Origin: Burkholderiaceae bacterium
Lineage (GTDB): Bacteria; Pseudomonadota; Gammaproteobacteria; Burkholderiales; Burkholderiaceae
Direction of reading: 5' to 3'
NCBI GenBank assembly: GCA_947472645.1
Contig: CANJBQ010000010.1
Location: 1-64,000 of the forward strand
DNA length: 64,000 nt
The notes beneath the pieces are model-generated. The model was not told where the DNA came from. It ran no database searches and was given only the letters and a program-made list of their open reading frames with translations. Of the stretch, positions 40,209-49,296 are shown in pieces. Position 1 is the stretch's first letter. Every line of letters begins with the position of its first letter. Position numbers and translations under genes: made by a program.

Positions 40209-40988
40209 CTATAAAACTTTCCATAAGAAACTCGCAAATCTTCCTGTTTGCCTGTCTCTACGGTGAGAAAAAAATAATTCACTTTCCTCAAAACAACAAA
40301 TTTCTTCCGTAAAAATTTTATCTATCCCTAAAAATTGACATTGTATGGTGGCTATTTTAAAAAGATTTGCGAAGAACTTTCCGTGATTTGAGCCCGCTTG
40401 GAAGGCATCCTTCATCAAAGATTCACCATTTTGATGAAAAGCATCCACCACATCTACGCCAACTTCAAAATATCTTGGTCCAATACACGGGCCAAGATAT
40501 ACGGAGATCCCTGATAGGTATTTTTTAGAATCATCCGGCTTTTTTTCTACCAACATCTGTTGGACTGTTTTGGCAACAATATTTTGAGAAAGACCGCGCC
40601 AGCCACCATGGCAAGCAGCAAGGATGTCACCTTCTTGATCACTAAATAATAGGGGCATACAGTCTGCTGTCATAATGCTCAGAACTTGATTGCTGTTAGC
40701 TATCACCGCCCCGTCGGCCTCTAATTCCGGTGACTTTTCCGTCCAAATTTGAGTGCCGTGAACTTGTTTTAACCAAAGGGGCTCTTTGGGTAAAAGCACT
40801 CTAATTTTTTCGCGATTATGTTGTACACAGTCAGGTTGATCACCTACATGAGAACCCAGGTTTAATGACGCATATAAACCTGAACTAAACCCTCCTGGTC
40901 GAGTTGAAACAAAAGACTTCACATGTTGAGGAACATCCCAGGTTGGTCTTAAAAGGATCAGATCTGAATCATGAGCTTCTAATTGCAT
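40209..40988 (-). CDS. pgeF: peptidoglycan editing factor PgeF (laccase-domain family)
   Basis: A 259-residue member of the YfiH/PgeF family. In E. coli the protein prevents misincorporation of serine into peptidoglycan precursors by hydrolysing UDP-MurNAc-Ser; family members have also been described as polyphenol oxidases. Metal-site motifs are visible: KQVHGTQIW, MTADCMPLLF and ACHGGWRGL. It overlaps the end of rluD by 10 bp. Positioned before phaC, as in other Burkholderiales. Confidence 0.9.
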   Translation of the reverse strand: MQLEAHDSDLILLRPTWDVPQHVKSFVSTRPGGFSSGLYASLNLGSHVGDQPDCVQHNREKIRVLLPKEPLWLKQVHGTQIWTEKSPELEADGAVIANSNQVLSIMTADCMPLLFSDQEGDILAACHGGWRGLSQNIVAKTVQQMLVEKKPDDSKKYLSGISVYLGPCIGPRYFEVGVDVVDAFHQNGESLMKDAFQAGSNHGKFFANLFKIATIQCQFLGIDKIFTEEICCFEESELFFSHRRDRQTGRFASFLWKVL

Positions 40989-42037
40989 GTCTCAAAAGCC
41001 TTTTGCCAAACGGCAGGTTCTATCTTCAGAAAATCTAGCATTTGTAACATTGGAAGGGATGCAGGCTGACTAAAAATGAGTTGTTCATGAGTAATTGGAT
41101 GCAAAAAACCTAGTAAACCAGCATGTAAAAACTGGCCAGGAAACTCAATCTGATGAGATAACAATTGCTCTTTTAAAAGTTGTGCCATTTGATGAGGAAT
41201 CCTATTCTTATAGACCGGATCATTCACTAAGGCATGACCAATAGACTCTAAATGAACTCGAATTTGGTGGGTACGGCCAGTTTCTAATTGACAACTCAGC
41301 AATGAAAGATCCTTACCCTCAAACTTGGCATGGCATAAAGTATGAAGATGCGTCGTAGCTTCTTTACCATGGCCTAATGTGATCCCCATTTTTAAACGGT
41401 CTCTAGGATCTCTGCCAATCGAACCATGGATTACCTTCGTGGTGGGGGTCTTACCCCAAGCTAATGCAAGATACTTGCGTTGCATCGATCGATCTTGTAG
41501 TTGCTTGACCAAACCCAATTGAGCGATTGAGTTTTTAGCAATGACCAATAAACCTGAGGTATCTTTATCTAAGCGGTGAACGATACCTGCCCTAGGAACC
41601 TGTGAGCACTCCGGAAAAAGGTATAAAAGAGCATTTAATAAGGTTCCAGACCAATTTCCAGCAGCTGGATGAACTACCATTCCATAAGGCTTATCAATAA
41701 TTGCAATATTTTCGTCACTAAAAACCACATTTAAAGGGATGTTTTCAGGAAGAAATGCCTCATTTTGAGGGTCATTGGGTATTGAAATCCGAAGAGTCTG
41801 CAGTCCTGAAGCGGTATCTTTGACTTGTAGTTGGCGATCATTTTCATAAATCAGGCCAGCTTCTAACCATTGCTGAATCTTACTCCTAGAGTAATCGGTT
41901 AAAACTTTGGCGATCGCTTTGTCAATTCTTTCACCCCGCAACTCGATAGGTAACTCGACCTGAATTTGGTTGACCGACGATACTTCTTCCACAGGGTCGG
42001 CATCATCGATATAATCAGAATATTCTGTAGAACTCAT
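40979..42037 (-). CDS. rluD: 23S rRNA pseudouridine synthase RluD
   Basis: Makes pseudouridines in 23S rRNA helix 69. 352 residues: an acidic N terminus, an S4-like RNA-binding domain (RGERIDKAIAKVLTDYSRSKIQQWLEAG), then the catalytic domain with the Asp motif GIVHRLDKDTSGLLVIAK, and RTHQIRVHLESIGHALVND. It is divergent from bamD, and rluD-bamD back to back is conserved across proteobacteria. Confidence 0.95.
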   Translation of the reverse strand: MSSTEYSDYIDDADPVEEVSSVNQIQVELPIELRGERIDKAIAKVLTDYSRSKIQQWLEAGLIYENDRQLQVKDTASGLQTLRISIPNDPQNEAFLPENIPLNVVFSDENIAIIDKPYGMVVHPAAGNWSGTLLNALLYLFPECSQVPRAGIVHRLDKDTSGLLVIAKNSIAQLGLVKQLQDRSMQRKYLALAWGKTPTTKVIHGSIGRDPRDRLKMGITLGHGKEATTHLHTLCHAKFEGKDLSLLSCQLETGRTHQIRVHLESIGHALVNDPVYKNRIPHQMAQLLKEQLLSHQIEFPGQFLHAGLLGFLHPITHEQLIFSQPASLPMLQMLDFLKIEPAVWQKAFETCN

Positions 42038-42090
42038 AATGTGTGAGTAAATGTTTTTATAACCATGATTTTTTTTTGTTAGAGACTCAA

Positions 42091-42936
42091 TTGTTAACTA
42101 ATTTTGTAAGTTTAAAGCGTCTTTTAGGAATCACGACTGTTTTGACGATCTTAATCGCCCCTACCCTGTTTGTTGGTTGCGCTCAAAAAGATTATGATGA
42201 GACCGCATCATGGTCCCAAAATAGACTCATCAATGAAGCCAAGACATCCCTAGCAGACAATGATTACCCTAATTGTGTTAAATATTTTGAAAAATTAGAG
42301 TCTCGCTACCCTTTTGGACCACTAGCCGAACAAGCTCAAATTAATTCAGCTTACTGCAATTGGAAAAGAAATGAGCAGGAACTTGCTTTAGCCTCTGTAA
42401 ACCGCTTCATTCAACTTCATCCAGGCCATCCTGATATTGATTACGCCTACTACCTAAAGGGTTTAATCACTTTTAATGACAATACTGGCTTTTTGGGAAG
42501 TTTTTCTGGCCAAGACCTGAGTGAGCGTGACCCAAAGGCTTCTAAAGACGCTTACCAAGCCTTTAAAACGTTGACTTTAAACTTTCCGGATAGTAAATAT
42601 ACTCCTGACGCTCTAGATCGCATGAGATACATTGTTAATTCTCTGGCTGAGAGCGATGTCAATGCAGCCCGTTACTATTATCGACGTGGTGCTTATGTTG
42701 CGACCATCAACCGCTGTCAAACCGCCATCAAAGATTATGACCGTGCTCCGGCTATCGAGGAGGCATTATATTTAATGGTCAAATCATATGACGCCCTAGG
42801 AATGAAAGATTTAAGTGCCGATACGATGCGTGTTTTTACCTTAAACTTCCCTCAAAGCACAATCTTTAAAAATGGGAAAAGAGAGCCTGTGACTGCTCAA
42901 AAGAGTAAGTGGTGGCAATTTTGGAACAACAACTAA
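42091..42936 (+). CDS. bamD: outer-membrane assembly lipoprotein BamD
   Basis: Essential lipoprotein of the BAM complex that inserts outer-membrane proteins. TPR-type repeats run along the protein (FEKLESRYPFGPLAEQAQ, RFIQLHPGHPDIDYAYYLKG, FPDSKYTPDALDRM). The lipobox is LFVGC. The frame is open from a GTG at 42043, but I favour the TTG at 42091 (LTNFVSLKRLLG), which gives a normal 30-residue lipoprotein signal and has AGAG 6 nt upstream. The GTG reading would begin 5 bp from the rluD start and include a T9 run. The stop overlaps the alr stop. Confidence 0.9.
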   Translation: MLTNFVSLKRLLGITTVLTILIAPTLFVGCAQKDYDETASWSQNRLINEAKTSLADNDYPNCVKYFEKLESRYPFGPLAEQAQINSAYCNWKRNEQELALASVNRFIQLHPGHPDIDYAYYLKGLITFNDNTGFLGSFSGQDLSERDPKASKDAYQAFKTLTLNFPDSKYTPDALDRMRYIVNSLAESDVNAARYYYRRGAYVATINRCQTAIKDYDRAPAIEEALYLMVKSYDALGMKDLSADTMRVFTLNFPQSTIFKNGKREPVTAQKSKWWQFWNNN

Positions 42937-44060
42937 ACAATCTTGACACTCACCCTCGGTGCAAGAGCACACATTAATTCATAACCTACCGTTTTAGCAG
43001 CTTCAGCAACATCATCAATGGGCAATAGCTCACCCCAAAGCTCTACTGGAGACCCCACATTCGCATAAGGTAGATGGCTGACATCCACCGTCATCATATC
43101 CATGGAAACGCGCCCAGCTGTAGGAGCAAACCCACCATCTAAAATATTATTCACATTACCGATCCATACTGGGGTGCCATTAGGGGCATGTCTTGGGTAT
43201 CCATCTGCATAGCCACAGGCTATCACTGCAATTTTGGTATTATTTGTTGCGGTAAATTGGGCGCCATAACCAACTTGATCGCCCGCTTGTAATTCTTGAA
43301 TCGCGATAATTTCACTTCTTAAATTCATACCTGCTTTTAACCCTAAAGATGCTATATCTCGGTAGATACCAGAAGGAGATGCGCCATAAAGCATAATGCC
43401 TGGGCGAATGAAATCAGCGTGAGTCAGAGGATGGTGAAGAATAGCTGCTGAATTTGCAGCCGACTTTAAGCCATCAAAAAATTGCGTTGCTTTTGTAAAT
43501 ATGTCCCATTGACTATGAACTGACGGAAATTTCGAGTCATCATCCGCATTGGCAAAATGTGTTAGATGGTGAACCTTACAGCCTAAATTTTTAAGAACCT
43601 CAAATGCCACCCCATAGGCTGCTGATTTGAAGCCCAATCGATTCATACCAGAATTAAGTTTAAGCCAGATGGGACAATGCTCCAAGAAGCCTACTTGATT
43701 AGTTATGGATTGTTGTTGAAACCAACTTAATAAGTTGGTGATTTGCTCTTCATGATGAATAACGTGATCACAATGCAAGCGTAAAACCTCATCTAAATCA
43801 CGCTTAGAGAAGATTCCTTCTAATAATAAAATCTTCTTTTGCCAACCTAGCTTTCTAGCTAATCCTGCATGCTCTAGATCCAATAAGGCTAAACCTTCAC
43901 TTTCAGAGAATCCCTTTAATGCCCCTGCAATGGTGTGTCCATAAGCATTTGCTTTGATGACTGCCCAAGACGAACTGTCTGGGCACATATTTTTAGCTAA
44001 ATGGAGGTTTTGACACAAGTTCTGTGTCAAAATTGTTGCCTGTATTGGTCGATGCATCAT
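42933..44060 (-). CDS. alr: alanine racemase
   Basis: PLP enzyme supplying D-alanine for peptidoglycan. 375 residues. The PLP lysine is K36 in AVIKANAYGH. Conserved blocks are LKLNSGMNRLGF, RPGIMLYGASP, GDQVGYGAQFTA, CGYADGYPRHA and the second-domain GRVSMDMMTVDVS. Two adjacent ATGs precede it (44060 and 44057). It is divergent from lplT (48 bp) and convergent with bamD, sharing 4 bp of stop-codon sequence. Confidence 0.96.
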   Translation of the reverse strand: MMHRPIQATILTQNLCQNLHLAKNMCPDSSSWAVIKANAYGHTIAGALKGFSESEGLALLDLEHAGLARKLGWQKKILLLEGIFSKRDLDEVLRLHCDHVIHHEEQITNLLSWFQQQSITNQVGFLEHCPIWLKLNSGMNRLGFKSAAYGVAFEVLKNLGCKVHHLTHFANADDDSKFPSVHSQWDIFTKATQFFDGLKSAANSAAILHHPLTHADFIRPGIMLYGASPSGIYRDIASLGLKAGMNLRSEIIAIQELQAGDQVGYGAQFTATNNTKIAVIACGYADGYPRHAPNGTPVWIGNVNNILDGGFAPTAGRVSMDMMTVDVSHLPYANVGSPVELWGELLPIDDVAEAAKTVGYELMCALAPRVSVKIV

Positions 44061-44108
44061 ATTTTAGTTTTTAGGAAATTTATTCATGTTTAACATATCA
44101 TTGTACGA

Positions 44109-45437
44109 ATGAAACCTGGTTTTTATTCAATTATGGCAGCGCAGTTTTTTTCATCGCTTGCTGACAATGCGCTACTAATTGCAGCAATTGCTCTTTTAGT
44201 CCAACTTCAATCTCCGGATTGGATGACACCATTACTTAAATTATTCTTTGTTCTATCTTACGTTGTTCTAGCGGCTTATGTTGGTGCTTTTGCAGATTCA
44301 CGTCCAAAAGGTAAGGTCATGTTCCTGACCAACTCTATTAAAGTCATTGGTTGTTTAACGATGTTATTTGGATTACACCCTCTTTTTGCATACGCGATTG
44401 TTGGGTTTGGAGCAGCCGCCTATTCACCCGCTAAATATGGTATTTTGACAGAACTTCTCCCCCCAGAAAAACTCGTTGCAGCCAACGGTTGGATTGAAGG
44501 ACTCACCGTTTGCTCGATTATCTTTGGAACCGTCCTTGGAGGCCTATTAATTAGTCCAAAAGTTGCTGAAACGCTGCTCATACTCGATATACCTATAGTT
44601 GATACACATATAGATACACCCCCTGAGGCAGCCATTGCTCTTATTGTTGGTTTATACCTAATTGCTGCTCTCATCAATTTACGGATACCAGAGACTGGCG
44701 TTGTCTACGAAAAGCTCTCAAAAAATCCTATCACCATTTTTAAGGACTTCGCACAGAACTTTCAAACCCTATGGAATGATCGTATTGGACAAATTTCTTT
44801 AGCGGTTACCACCTTATTTTGGGGTATTGGTGCAACACTTCAATTTATTATTTTAAAGTGGGCAGCCAGTACTTTAAATATGGACTTGTCTCAAGGGGCC
44901 ATCTTACAAGCTGTTGTCGCATTTGGGGTTGCTGGCGGCGCGATGTGGGCAGCTTGGAAAGTGCCCCTTAAAGATTCTCTTAAAGTTCTTAAATATGGTG
45001 TGATTATGGGATTTTTAGTTCTTACCCTTTCCGCCTTTCAGAAAGAACATTTTCATGACTACGTCATCAATTTTGGTTTTATTAACGTCCCAGCCTACTT
45101 ACTTTTTACCTATGTGTTCCTAATTGCTATTGGCTGGATGTCCGGATATTTTGTTGTTCCTATGAATGCTTTGCTTCAACATCGTGGCCATGTCCTCTTA
45201 TCCTCGGGTCATTCTATTGCCATTCAAAATTTTAATGAGAACTTATCCGTCTTAATGATGCTAGCTGTATATGCTTTTTTAATATCGTTTAATATCCCGA
45301 TTCAGGTTGTGATTTTATTATTTGGTTGCTTTGTGATTGTGACCATGGCCCTGGTCATGTATCGTCATCAACTCAATCAACGCGAGTACGACTCACTTCA
45401 TCTTATCGGAGAAGAAAAAATTCTTCCCCCAACTTAA
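44109..45437 (+). CDS. lplT: lysophospholipid transporter LplT
   Basis: Major facilitator with about 12 transmembrane segments, 442 residues. The N-terminal SIMAAQFFSSLADNALLIAA, the FADSRPKGKVM loop, the GAAAYSPAKYGILTELLPPE motif and VAANGWIEGLT identify LplT, which flips lysophospholipids inward for reacylation. In E. coli it is next to the acyltransferase aas; here it is divergent from alr, as is usual in Burkholderiales. Its stop shares a palindromic TTAA with the stop of the convergent holD candidate. Confidence 0.92.
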   Translation: MKPGFYSIMAAQFFSSLADNALLIAAIALLVQLQSPDWMTPLLKLFFVLSYVVLAAYVGAFADSRPKGKVMFLTNSIKVIGCLTMLFGLHPLFAYAIVGFGAAAYSPAKYGILTELLPPEKLVAANGWIEGLTVCSIIFGTVLGGLLISPKVAETLLILDIPIVDTHIDTPPEAAIALIVGLYLIAALINLRIPETGVVYEKLSKNPITIFKDFAQNFQTLWNDRIGQISLAVTTLFWGIGATLQFIILKWAASTLNMDLSQGAILQAVVAFGVAGGAMWAAWKVPLKDSLKVLKYGVIMGFLVLTLSAFQKEHFHDYVINFGFINVPAYLLFTYVFLIAIGWMSGYFVVPMNALLQHRGHVLLSSGHSIAIQNFNENLSVLMMLAVYAFLISFNIPIQVVILLFGCFVIVTMALVMYRHQLNQREYDSLHLIGEEKILPPT

Positions 45438-45934
45438 ACCATGGTGTCTAAGAAGACGTTTCTAGCGAAAATTAAATCCGTCCAGAGCTGCTGTTTTTTT
45501 ACTGGATTCTGATAGACATCTTTTAGGTCATAGGTAGCAATAACTGGGATTTCTTGCTCCGAAAAATTGCTAGTCTCAAATAGGATTTCTCTTAGCTCGC
45601 TAACTGGTACATTCTCGCCAGAATAAAATTGGCTAGGACGATCACCAAAGGCAATCATTAAATCACCACGAATTTCTTTTGACTCAATCGCTGGATCAAA
45701 TTTGACGATTTGAACCTCAACACCAAAATTTTGAATCATTTTCTGAATGTTATTTAACAACGATGAATATGACGTCAAATCTTCGACAACGAATGTCCAA
45801 ACCGGATAACTAGTGGCCATATTTTTTTTCTCTTTTGGGGTCTCAGGCTCTACAACAGGTATCACACTCACAGAAAGTTTTAGCTTCCAAGAGCTAATGC
45901 CCATTTCTTTCAATATTAATGTTTTATTGCTCAT
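45434..45934 (-). CDS. holD: probable DNA polymerase III psi subunit (HolD-like)
   Basis: A 166-residue protein with no catalytic motif. The N terminus (LKEMGISSWKL, residues 8-18) closely resembles the E. coli psi segment LQQLGITQWSL, whose Trp17 contacts the clamp-loader collar; the equivalent here is W16. The C-terminal NPVKKQQLWTDL also parallels the E. coli ANPTARAALWQQI end. The neighbour 3 bp away is rimI, and holD-rimI is the E. coli order. Psi links the clamp loader to chi and SSB. Overall identity is low, with an inserted middle region, so this remains a strong suggestion rather than proof. Confidence 0.7.
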   Translation of the reverse strand: MSNKTLILKEMGISSWKLKLSVSVIPVVEPETPKEKKNMATSYPVWTFVVEDLTSYSSLLNNIQKMIQNFGVEVQIVKFDPAIESKEIRGDLMIAFGDRPSQFYSGENVPVSELREILFETSNFSEQEIPVIATYDLKDVYQNPVKKQQLWTDLIFARNVFLDTMV

Positions 45935-45937
45935 ACG

Positions 45938-46408
45938 CTACTTTAATACTTTTTCCATCACAAGAGCATCCTCTCGCTGAGCTAAATTGATGTCTTTCAT
46001 AGGATAATAATTTTTTCTTGCACCGATTAAGAGGTAGCCTAATTTTTCATATAAGGCAATCGCATGATCATTACTTCTACGTACCTCTAATAAGATCTTA
46101 GAATATCCATGCTCTATTCCTGTTGTTTCAATCGCCTCTAGTGCTCGCCAAGCAATACGTTTTCTTCGTAAAGATGGGGTAATGGAGATATTGAGTAAAT
46201 GTAACTCTTCAACCCCTGGCATGACGACACAAAACCCTAAGATAGGGGAAAGACAACCATCTGCTAAAAAAACATAATTCCAATATTTTTCATGAATACA
46301 ATCTATAAAGTTCTTTTTCGTCCAAGGGTTAGACTGTGAACTTTCTTCAATCACCATCACTTCATCTAAATCATCAATACTCATTATCCTGAACTGAAAG
46401 TTTGTCAT
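45938..46408 (-). CDS. rimI: ribosomal protein S18 alanine N-acetyltransferase
   Basis: GNAT-family acetyltransferase for the N terminus of ribosomal protein S18. 156 residues. Acetyl-CoA-binding elements are visible: LHLLNISITPSLRRKRIAWRAL (with the R-x-x-R-x-A/G motif modified to RRKRIAWRAL), ILLEVRRSNDHAIALYEKLGY and GARKNYYP. The usual Gly of the Q/R-x-x-G-x-G/A loop is not conserved (RKRIAWRA), which is atypical. Context between tsaB and holD supports RimI. Confidence 0.9.
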   Translation of the reverse strand: MTNFQFRIMSIDDLDEVMVIEESSQSNPWTKKNFIDCIHEKYWNYVFLADGCLSPILGFCVVMPGVEELHLLNISITPSLRRKRIAWRALEAIETTGIEHGYSKILLEVRRSNDHAIALYEKLGYLLIGARKNYYPMKDINLAQREDALVMEKVLK

Positions 46409-46429
46409 TTTAGTAGATCAACCTATTGA

Positions 46430-47131
46430 TCAATTTTCAGATCCTGCCCTTTGAGCAATCGTTTGAGCAACTTGATCTCTAATATACAAGGGCTGACAAT
46501 CTTTTGGTAAATAATCATTTTTACCTATGTCTAAAGCAGCTACAGCTCCGACTCCTAAAGCATGCGGTGTAGCAGAATAAATATGATGGTGTTGACACTT
46601 AATGCCTTGCGATTCTAGATAAGTATCTAGCTCATAACAAAAATAGTCATCATCTGAGTTCATCTCAATTTCATCAGCGTTTAAAAGTGTAATATCCCCT
46701 TGTCGCTGAAGTATTCCATTCGATGAAATGGAATAACATGCTCGATAAACTTGCGACATACGCGCATCTAACATAACGTGATATTGTCGATTAATGGCGA
46801 ATAATTCTGGATGAACCATGCGTTGATAGGCAATCATCCCGTCAAGACTCGCGATTGGTATTAGCGGTTTATTTTGCGCAAATGCTAGGCCTTGTGCCAC
46901 ACCCATTCCTAAACGAATCCCTGTAAATCCCCCAGGGCCCTGAGAGACAGCGATTGCAGAAATATCGTTCCATGGACAATTGGACTTTTGCATCACATCC
47001 TGTATCCAATCTAAAAGTACTTGACTCGCTTTATTGCCGACTTTTTCATGCTGAAAATAGTTTTGTCCCCCAGAAAAACATAAAGCCACCGAACACCACT
47101 GGGTGGAAGTATCGATGGCTAATATGGACAT
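46430..47131 (-). CDS. tsaB: tRNA threonylcarbamoyladenosine protein TsaB
   Basis: Partner of TsaD in making t6A37 in ANN-decoding tRNAs. 233 residues with an ASKHA fold. N-terminal ILAIDTSTQWCSVAL, the ISAIAVSQGPGGFTGIRLGMG block and the AFAQNKPLIPIASLDGM region are diagnostic. It precedes rimI by 21 bp, the usual pairing in bacteria. It lies 25 bp after aceB and may be cotranscribed with it. Confidence 0.95.
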   Translation of the reverse strand: MSILAIDTSTQWCSVALCFSGGQNYFQHEKVGNKASQVLLDWIQDVMQKSNCPWNDISAIAVSQGPGGFTGIRLGMGVAQGLAFAQNKPLIPIASLDGMIAYQRMVHPELFAINRQYHVMLDARMSQVYRACYSISSNGILQRQGDITLLNADEIEMNSDDDYFCYELDTYLESQGIKCQHHHIYSATPHALGVGAVAALDIGKNDYLPKDCQPLYIRDQVAQTIAQRAGSEN

Positions 47132-47156
47132 GGGGTAAATTAAACTCTGAAGAGTT

Positions 47157-48734
47157 TTAAATTTCCTCGTAAAGTGGCAAAGTTAAGAACTCTTCAAAGT
47201 GCTCACCAGTGGACATTTGGTCAAAAATAACTGCCGCACGATCCCAGTGACCAATGGCGCCAGAACTACTGACCTTCACTAACTCCTCTTTGATGTAACC
47301 TTTGACCATCTCAACTGTCACCTTGCGTCCATCGTCTAAGACACCTTTAGGTGACCTAATCCATTGCCAGACCTGTGAACGACTAATCTCAGCAGTTGCC
47401 GCATCTTCCATGAGGTTATGAATTGGAACACAACCATTTCCCGCTAACCAAGCACCTAAATAATGAATACCGACATTGATATTCATACGTAAACCGGCTT
47501 CTGTTATGGGGGTTTCAGGCTGAAAATCTAACAGATCTGAGCCTAAAACATGAACTTCTGGCTTTTGTTTTTCAAATTGATTGAGTTTGTCTCCAAGAAC
47601 CTTCTTGAACTCAATCATTGCAGGCTCTACGAGTCCTGGGTGGGCAACCCATCCACCATCGTAACCATCTTCAGCATCACGTCTCTTATCAGCAATAATC
47701 CCAGCCATCGCTATAGCATTTTTCTCTGGATCATTTTTAATCGGTATCAAGGCGCTCATACCACCTATCGCAGGCGCTCCACGGTGATGACAAATTTTTA
47801 ATAACAATAATGCATAAGAGCGCATAAAAGGAGCAGTCATGGTTACTTTTGCGCGATCAGCTAAACAAAAGGATTTATCTACTTTAAACTTTTTGATACA
47901 AGAAAAAATATAATCCCAACGACCAGCATTTAATCCAGCGCTGTGTTCACGAAGTTCGTAAAGAATCTCATCCATTTCAAAAGCTGCCAAAATGGTCTCA
48001 ATTAAAACAGTCGCTTTTATCGTTCCTCGAGGCAGACCTAGAGACTCTTGCGCCATAATGAAAATATCATTCCATAGACGAGCCTCTAAATGACTTTCCA
48101 ATTTAGGAAGATAGAAATAAGGGCCTGCACCACGTGCTAATAACTCTTTAGCGTTATGAAATAAAAATAAGGCAAAGTCAAAAATACCACCTGAAATTCT
48201 TTTTCCATCGATCGTGACATGCTTTTCATCTAAATGCCAACCTCTTGGACGGACTTGTAAAACAGCTATTTTTTCATTGAGAGTGTAAGTCTTACCATTT
48301 TGTTCAAATCGTAATTCGCGCTTAATCGCACTACGAAGATTGATTTGACCTTGTATTTGGTTAGACCAACTTGGACTATTCGAATCCTCAAAATCCGTCA
48401 TGTAAGAGTCTGCACCTGAATTGTAGGCATTAATAACCATCTTGGCATCCACCGGCCCGGTAATCTCAACACGACGACAATGCAGGGCTTGTGGGACAGG
48501 AGAAATTTTCCAATCTCCATCACGAATCGATTTTGTTTCCGGCAAAAAATCAGGAATCTCACCAGCATCTAAGAGTTTGGTTCGTTCAACCCGAATTTTT
48601 AATAACTCTTGCCGACGGGGCTCAAATGTATGATGTAGTTTTGCGACTAAAGCAAGAGCCTCAGGCGTCAAAACAGTTGCAAAATCTGGGGTAACATCAG
48701 CATGGATTTCCATGCCTTGAGGGTAATTAGACAT
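47157..48734 (-). CDS. aceB: malate synthase A
   Basis: Condenses glyoxylate with acetyl-CoA to malate. 525 residues, the AceB (isoform A) length. Motifs: SYMTDFEDSNSPSW, LQVRPRGWHLDEKH, YFYLPKLESHLEARLWND, KATVLIETILAAFEMDEIL, GLNAGRWDYIFSCIKKF and AHPGLVEPAM. No isocitrate lyase gene lies in the window. It sits directly downstream of the propionyl-CoA operon (98 bp gap) on the same strand, so it may share that transcript or have its own promoter. Confidence 0.97.
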   Translation of the reverse strand: MSNYPQGMEIHADVTPDFATVLTPEALALVAKLHHTFEPRRQELLKIRVERTKLLDAGEIPDFLPETKSIRDGDWKISPVPQALHCRRVEITGPVDAKMVINAYNSGADSYMTDFEDSNSPSWSNQIQGQINLRSAIKRELRFEQNGKTYTLNEKIAVLQVRPRGWHLDEKHVTIDGKRISGGIFDFALFLFHNAKELLARGAGPYFYLPKLESHLEARLWNDIFIMAQESLGLPRGTIKATVLIETILAAFEMDEILYELREHSAGLNAGRWDYIFSCIKKFKVDKSFCLADRAKVTMTAPFMRSYALLLLKICHHRGAPAIGGMSALIPIKNDPEKNAIAMAGIIADKRRDAEDGYDGGWVAHPGLVEPAMIEFKKVLGDKLNQFEKQKPEVHVLGSDLLDFQPETPITEAGLRMNINVGIHYLGAWLAGNGCVPIHNLMEDAATAEISRSQVWQWIRSPKGVLDDGRKVTVEMVKGYIKEELVKVSSSGAIGHWDRAAVIFDQMSTGEHFEEFLTLPLYEEI

Positions 48735-48832
48735 TCTTTCTCCTAGGAATCAACTACAAAATCTTACGTATTACATGACAAAGACACATTATGCCAAAAA
48801 GATGCGGGGAAAATACAAACTCACGCCTCAAA

Positions 48833-49294
48833 TCATGACAAACTTTGAATAATTTCAGGCGGAGCTTGCACCAATTCAATCAAAACACCATAACCAGATA
48901 TAGGAAACTCATCATTACTCTTGGGATGAATAAAGATAATATCGTGCCCATCACCTCCACGACGGATACCGCCAGGGGCAAAACGCACGCCATTTGCAGT
49001 CAACCACTCTACGGCTTCTGGAAGATGATCAATCCACAAACCAATGTGATTCAGAGGGGTATGATGAACTGCAGGTTTTTTTTCTGGATCTAGTGGTTGC
49101 ATCAAATCAAACTCAACTCCATGCTCACCTTTACCGATAGAAAAAATATCCTCATCAACATTCTCTTTTTCAGATCGAAAACTTGATTTAAATTCAAATC
49201 CCAGCATGTCTTGCCATAGTTTTTTTATCTCTTCTTTGTCTAAAGAGCCAATGGCCACTTGCTGGACGCCTAAAACACGAAACGGTTTTTGCAT
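48833..49294 (-). CDS. VOC-family protein, probable methylmalonyl-CoA epimerase
   Basis: A 153-residue VOC-fold protein, last gene of the methylmalonyl-CoA operon. Two VOC half-domains begin at [11 protein letters not shown] and [10 protein letters not shown], and a typical C-terminal metal Glu is in [10 protein letters not shown] (E140). Compared with known epimerases, the four ligand positions read Q12, D63, H84 and E140, so the first is Gln instead of His. Context (2 bp after pccA) argues for an epimerase of (S)- and (R)-methylmalonyl-CoA. Similar proteins annotated as lactoylglutathione lyase occur at this place in other Burkholderiales. Confidence 0.7.
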   Translation of the reverse strand: MQKPFRVLGVQQVAIGSLDKEEIKKLWQDMLGFEFKSSFRSEKENVDEDIFSIGKGEHGVEFDLMQPLDPEKKPAVHHTPLNHIGLWIDHLPEAVEWLTANGVRFAPGGIRRGGDGHDIIFIHPKSNDEFPISGYGVLIELVQAPPEIIQSLS

Positions 49295-49296
49295 AT

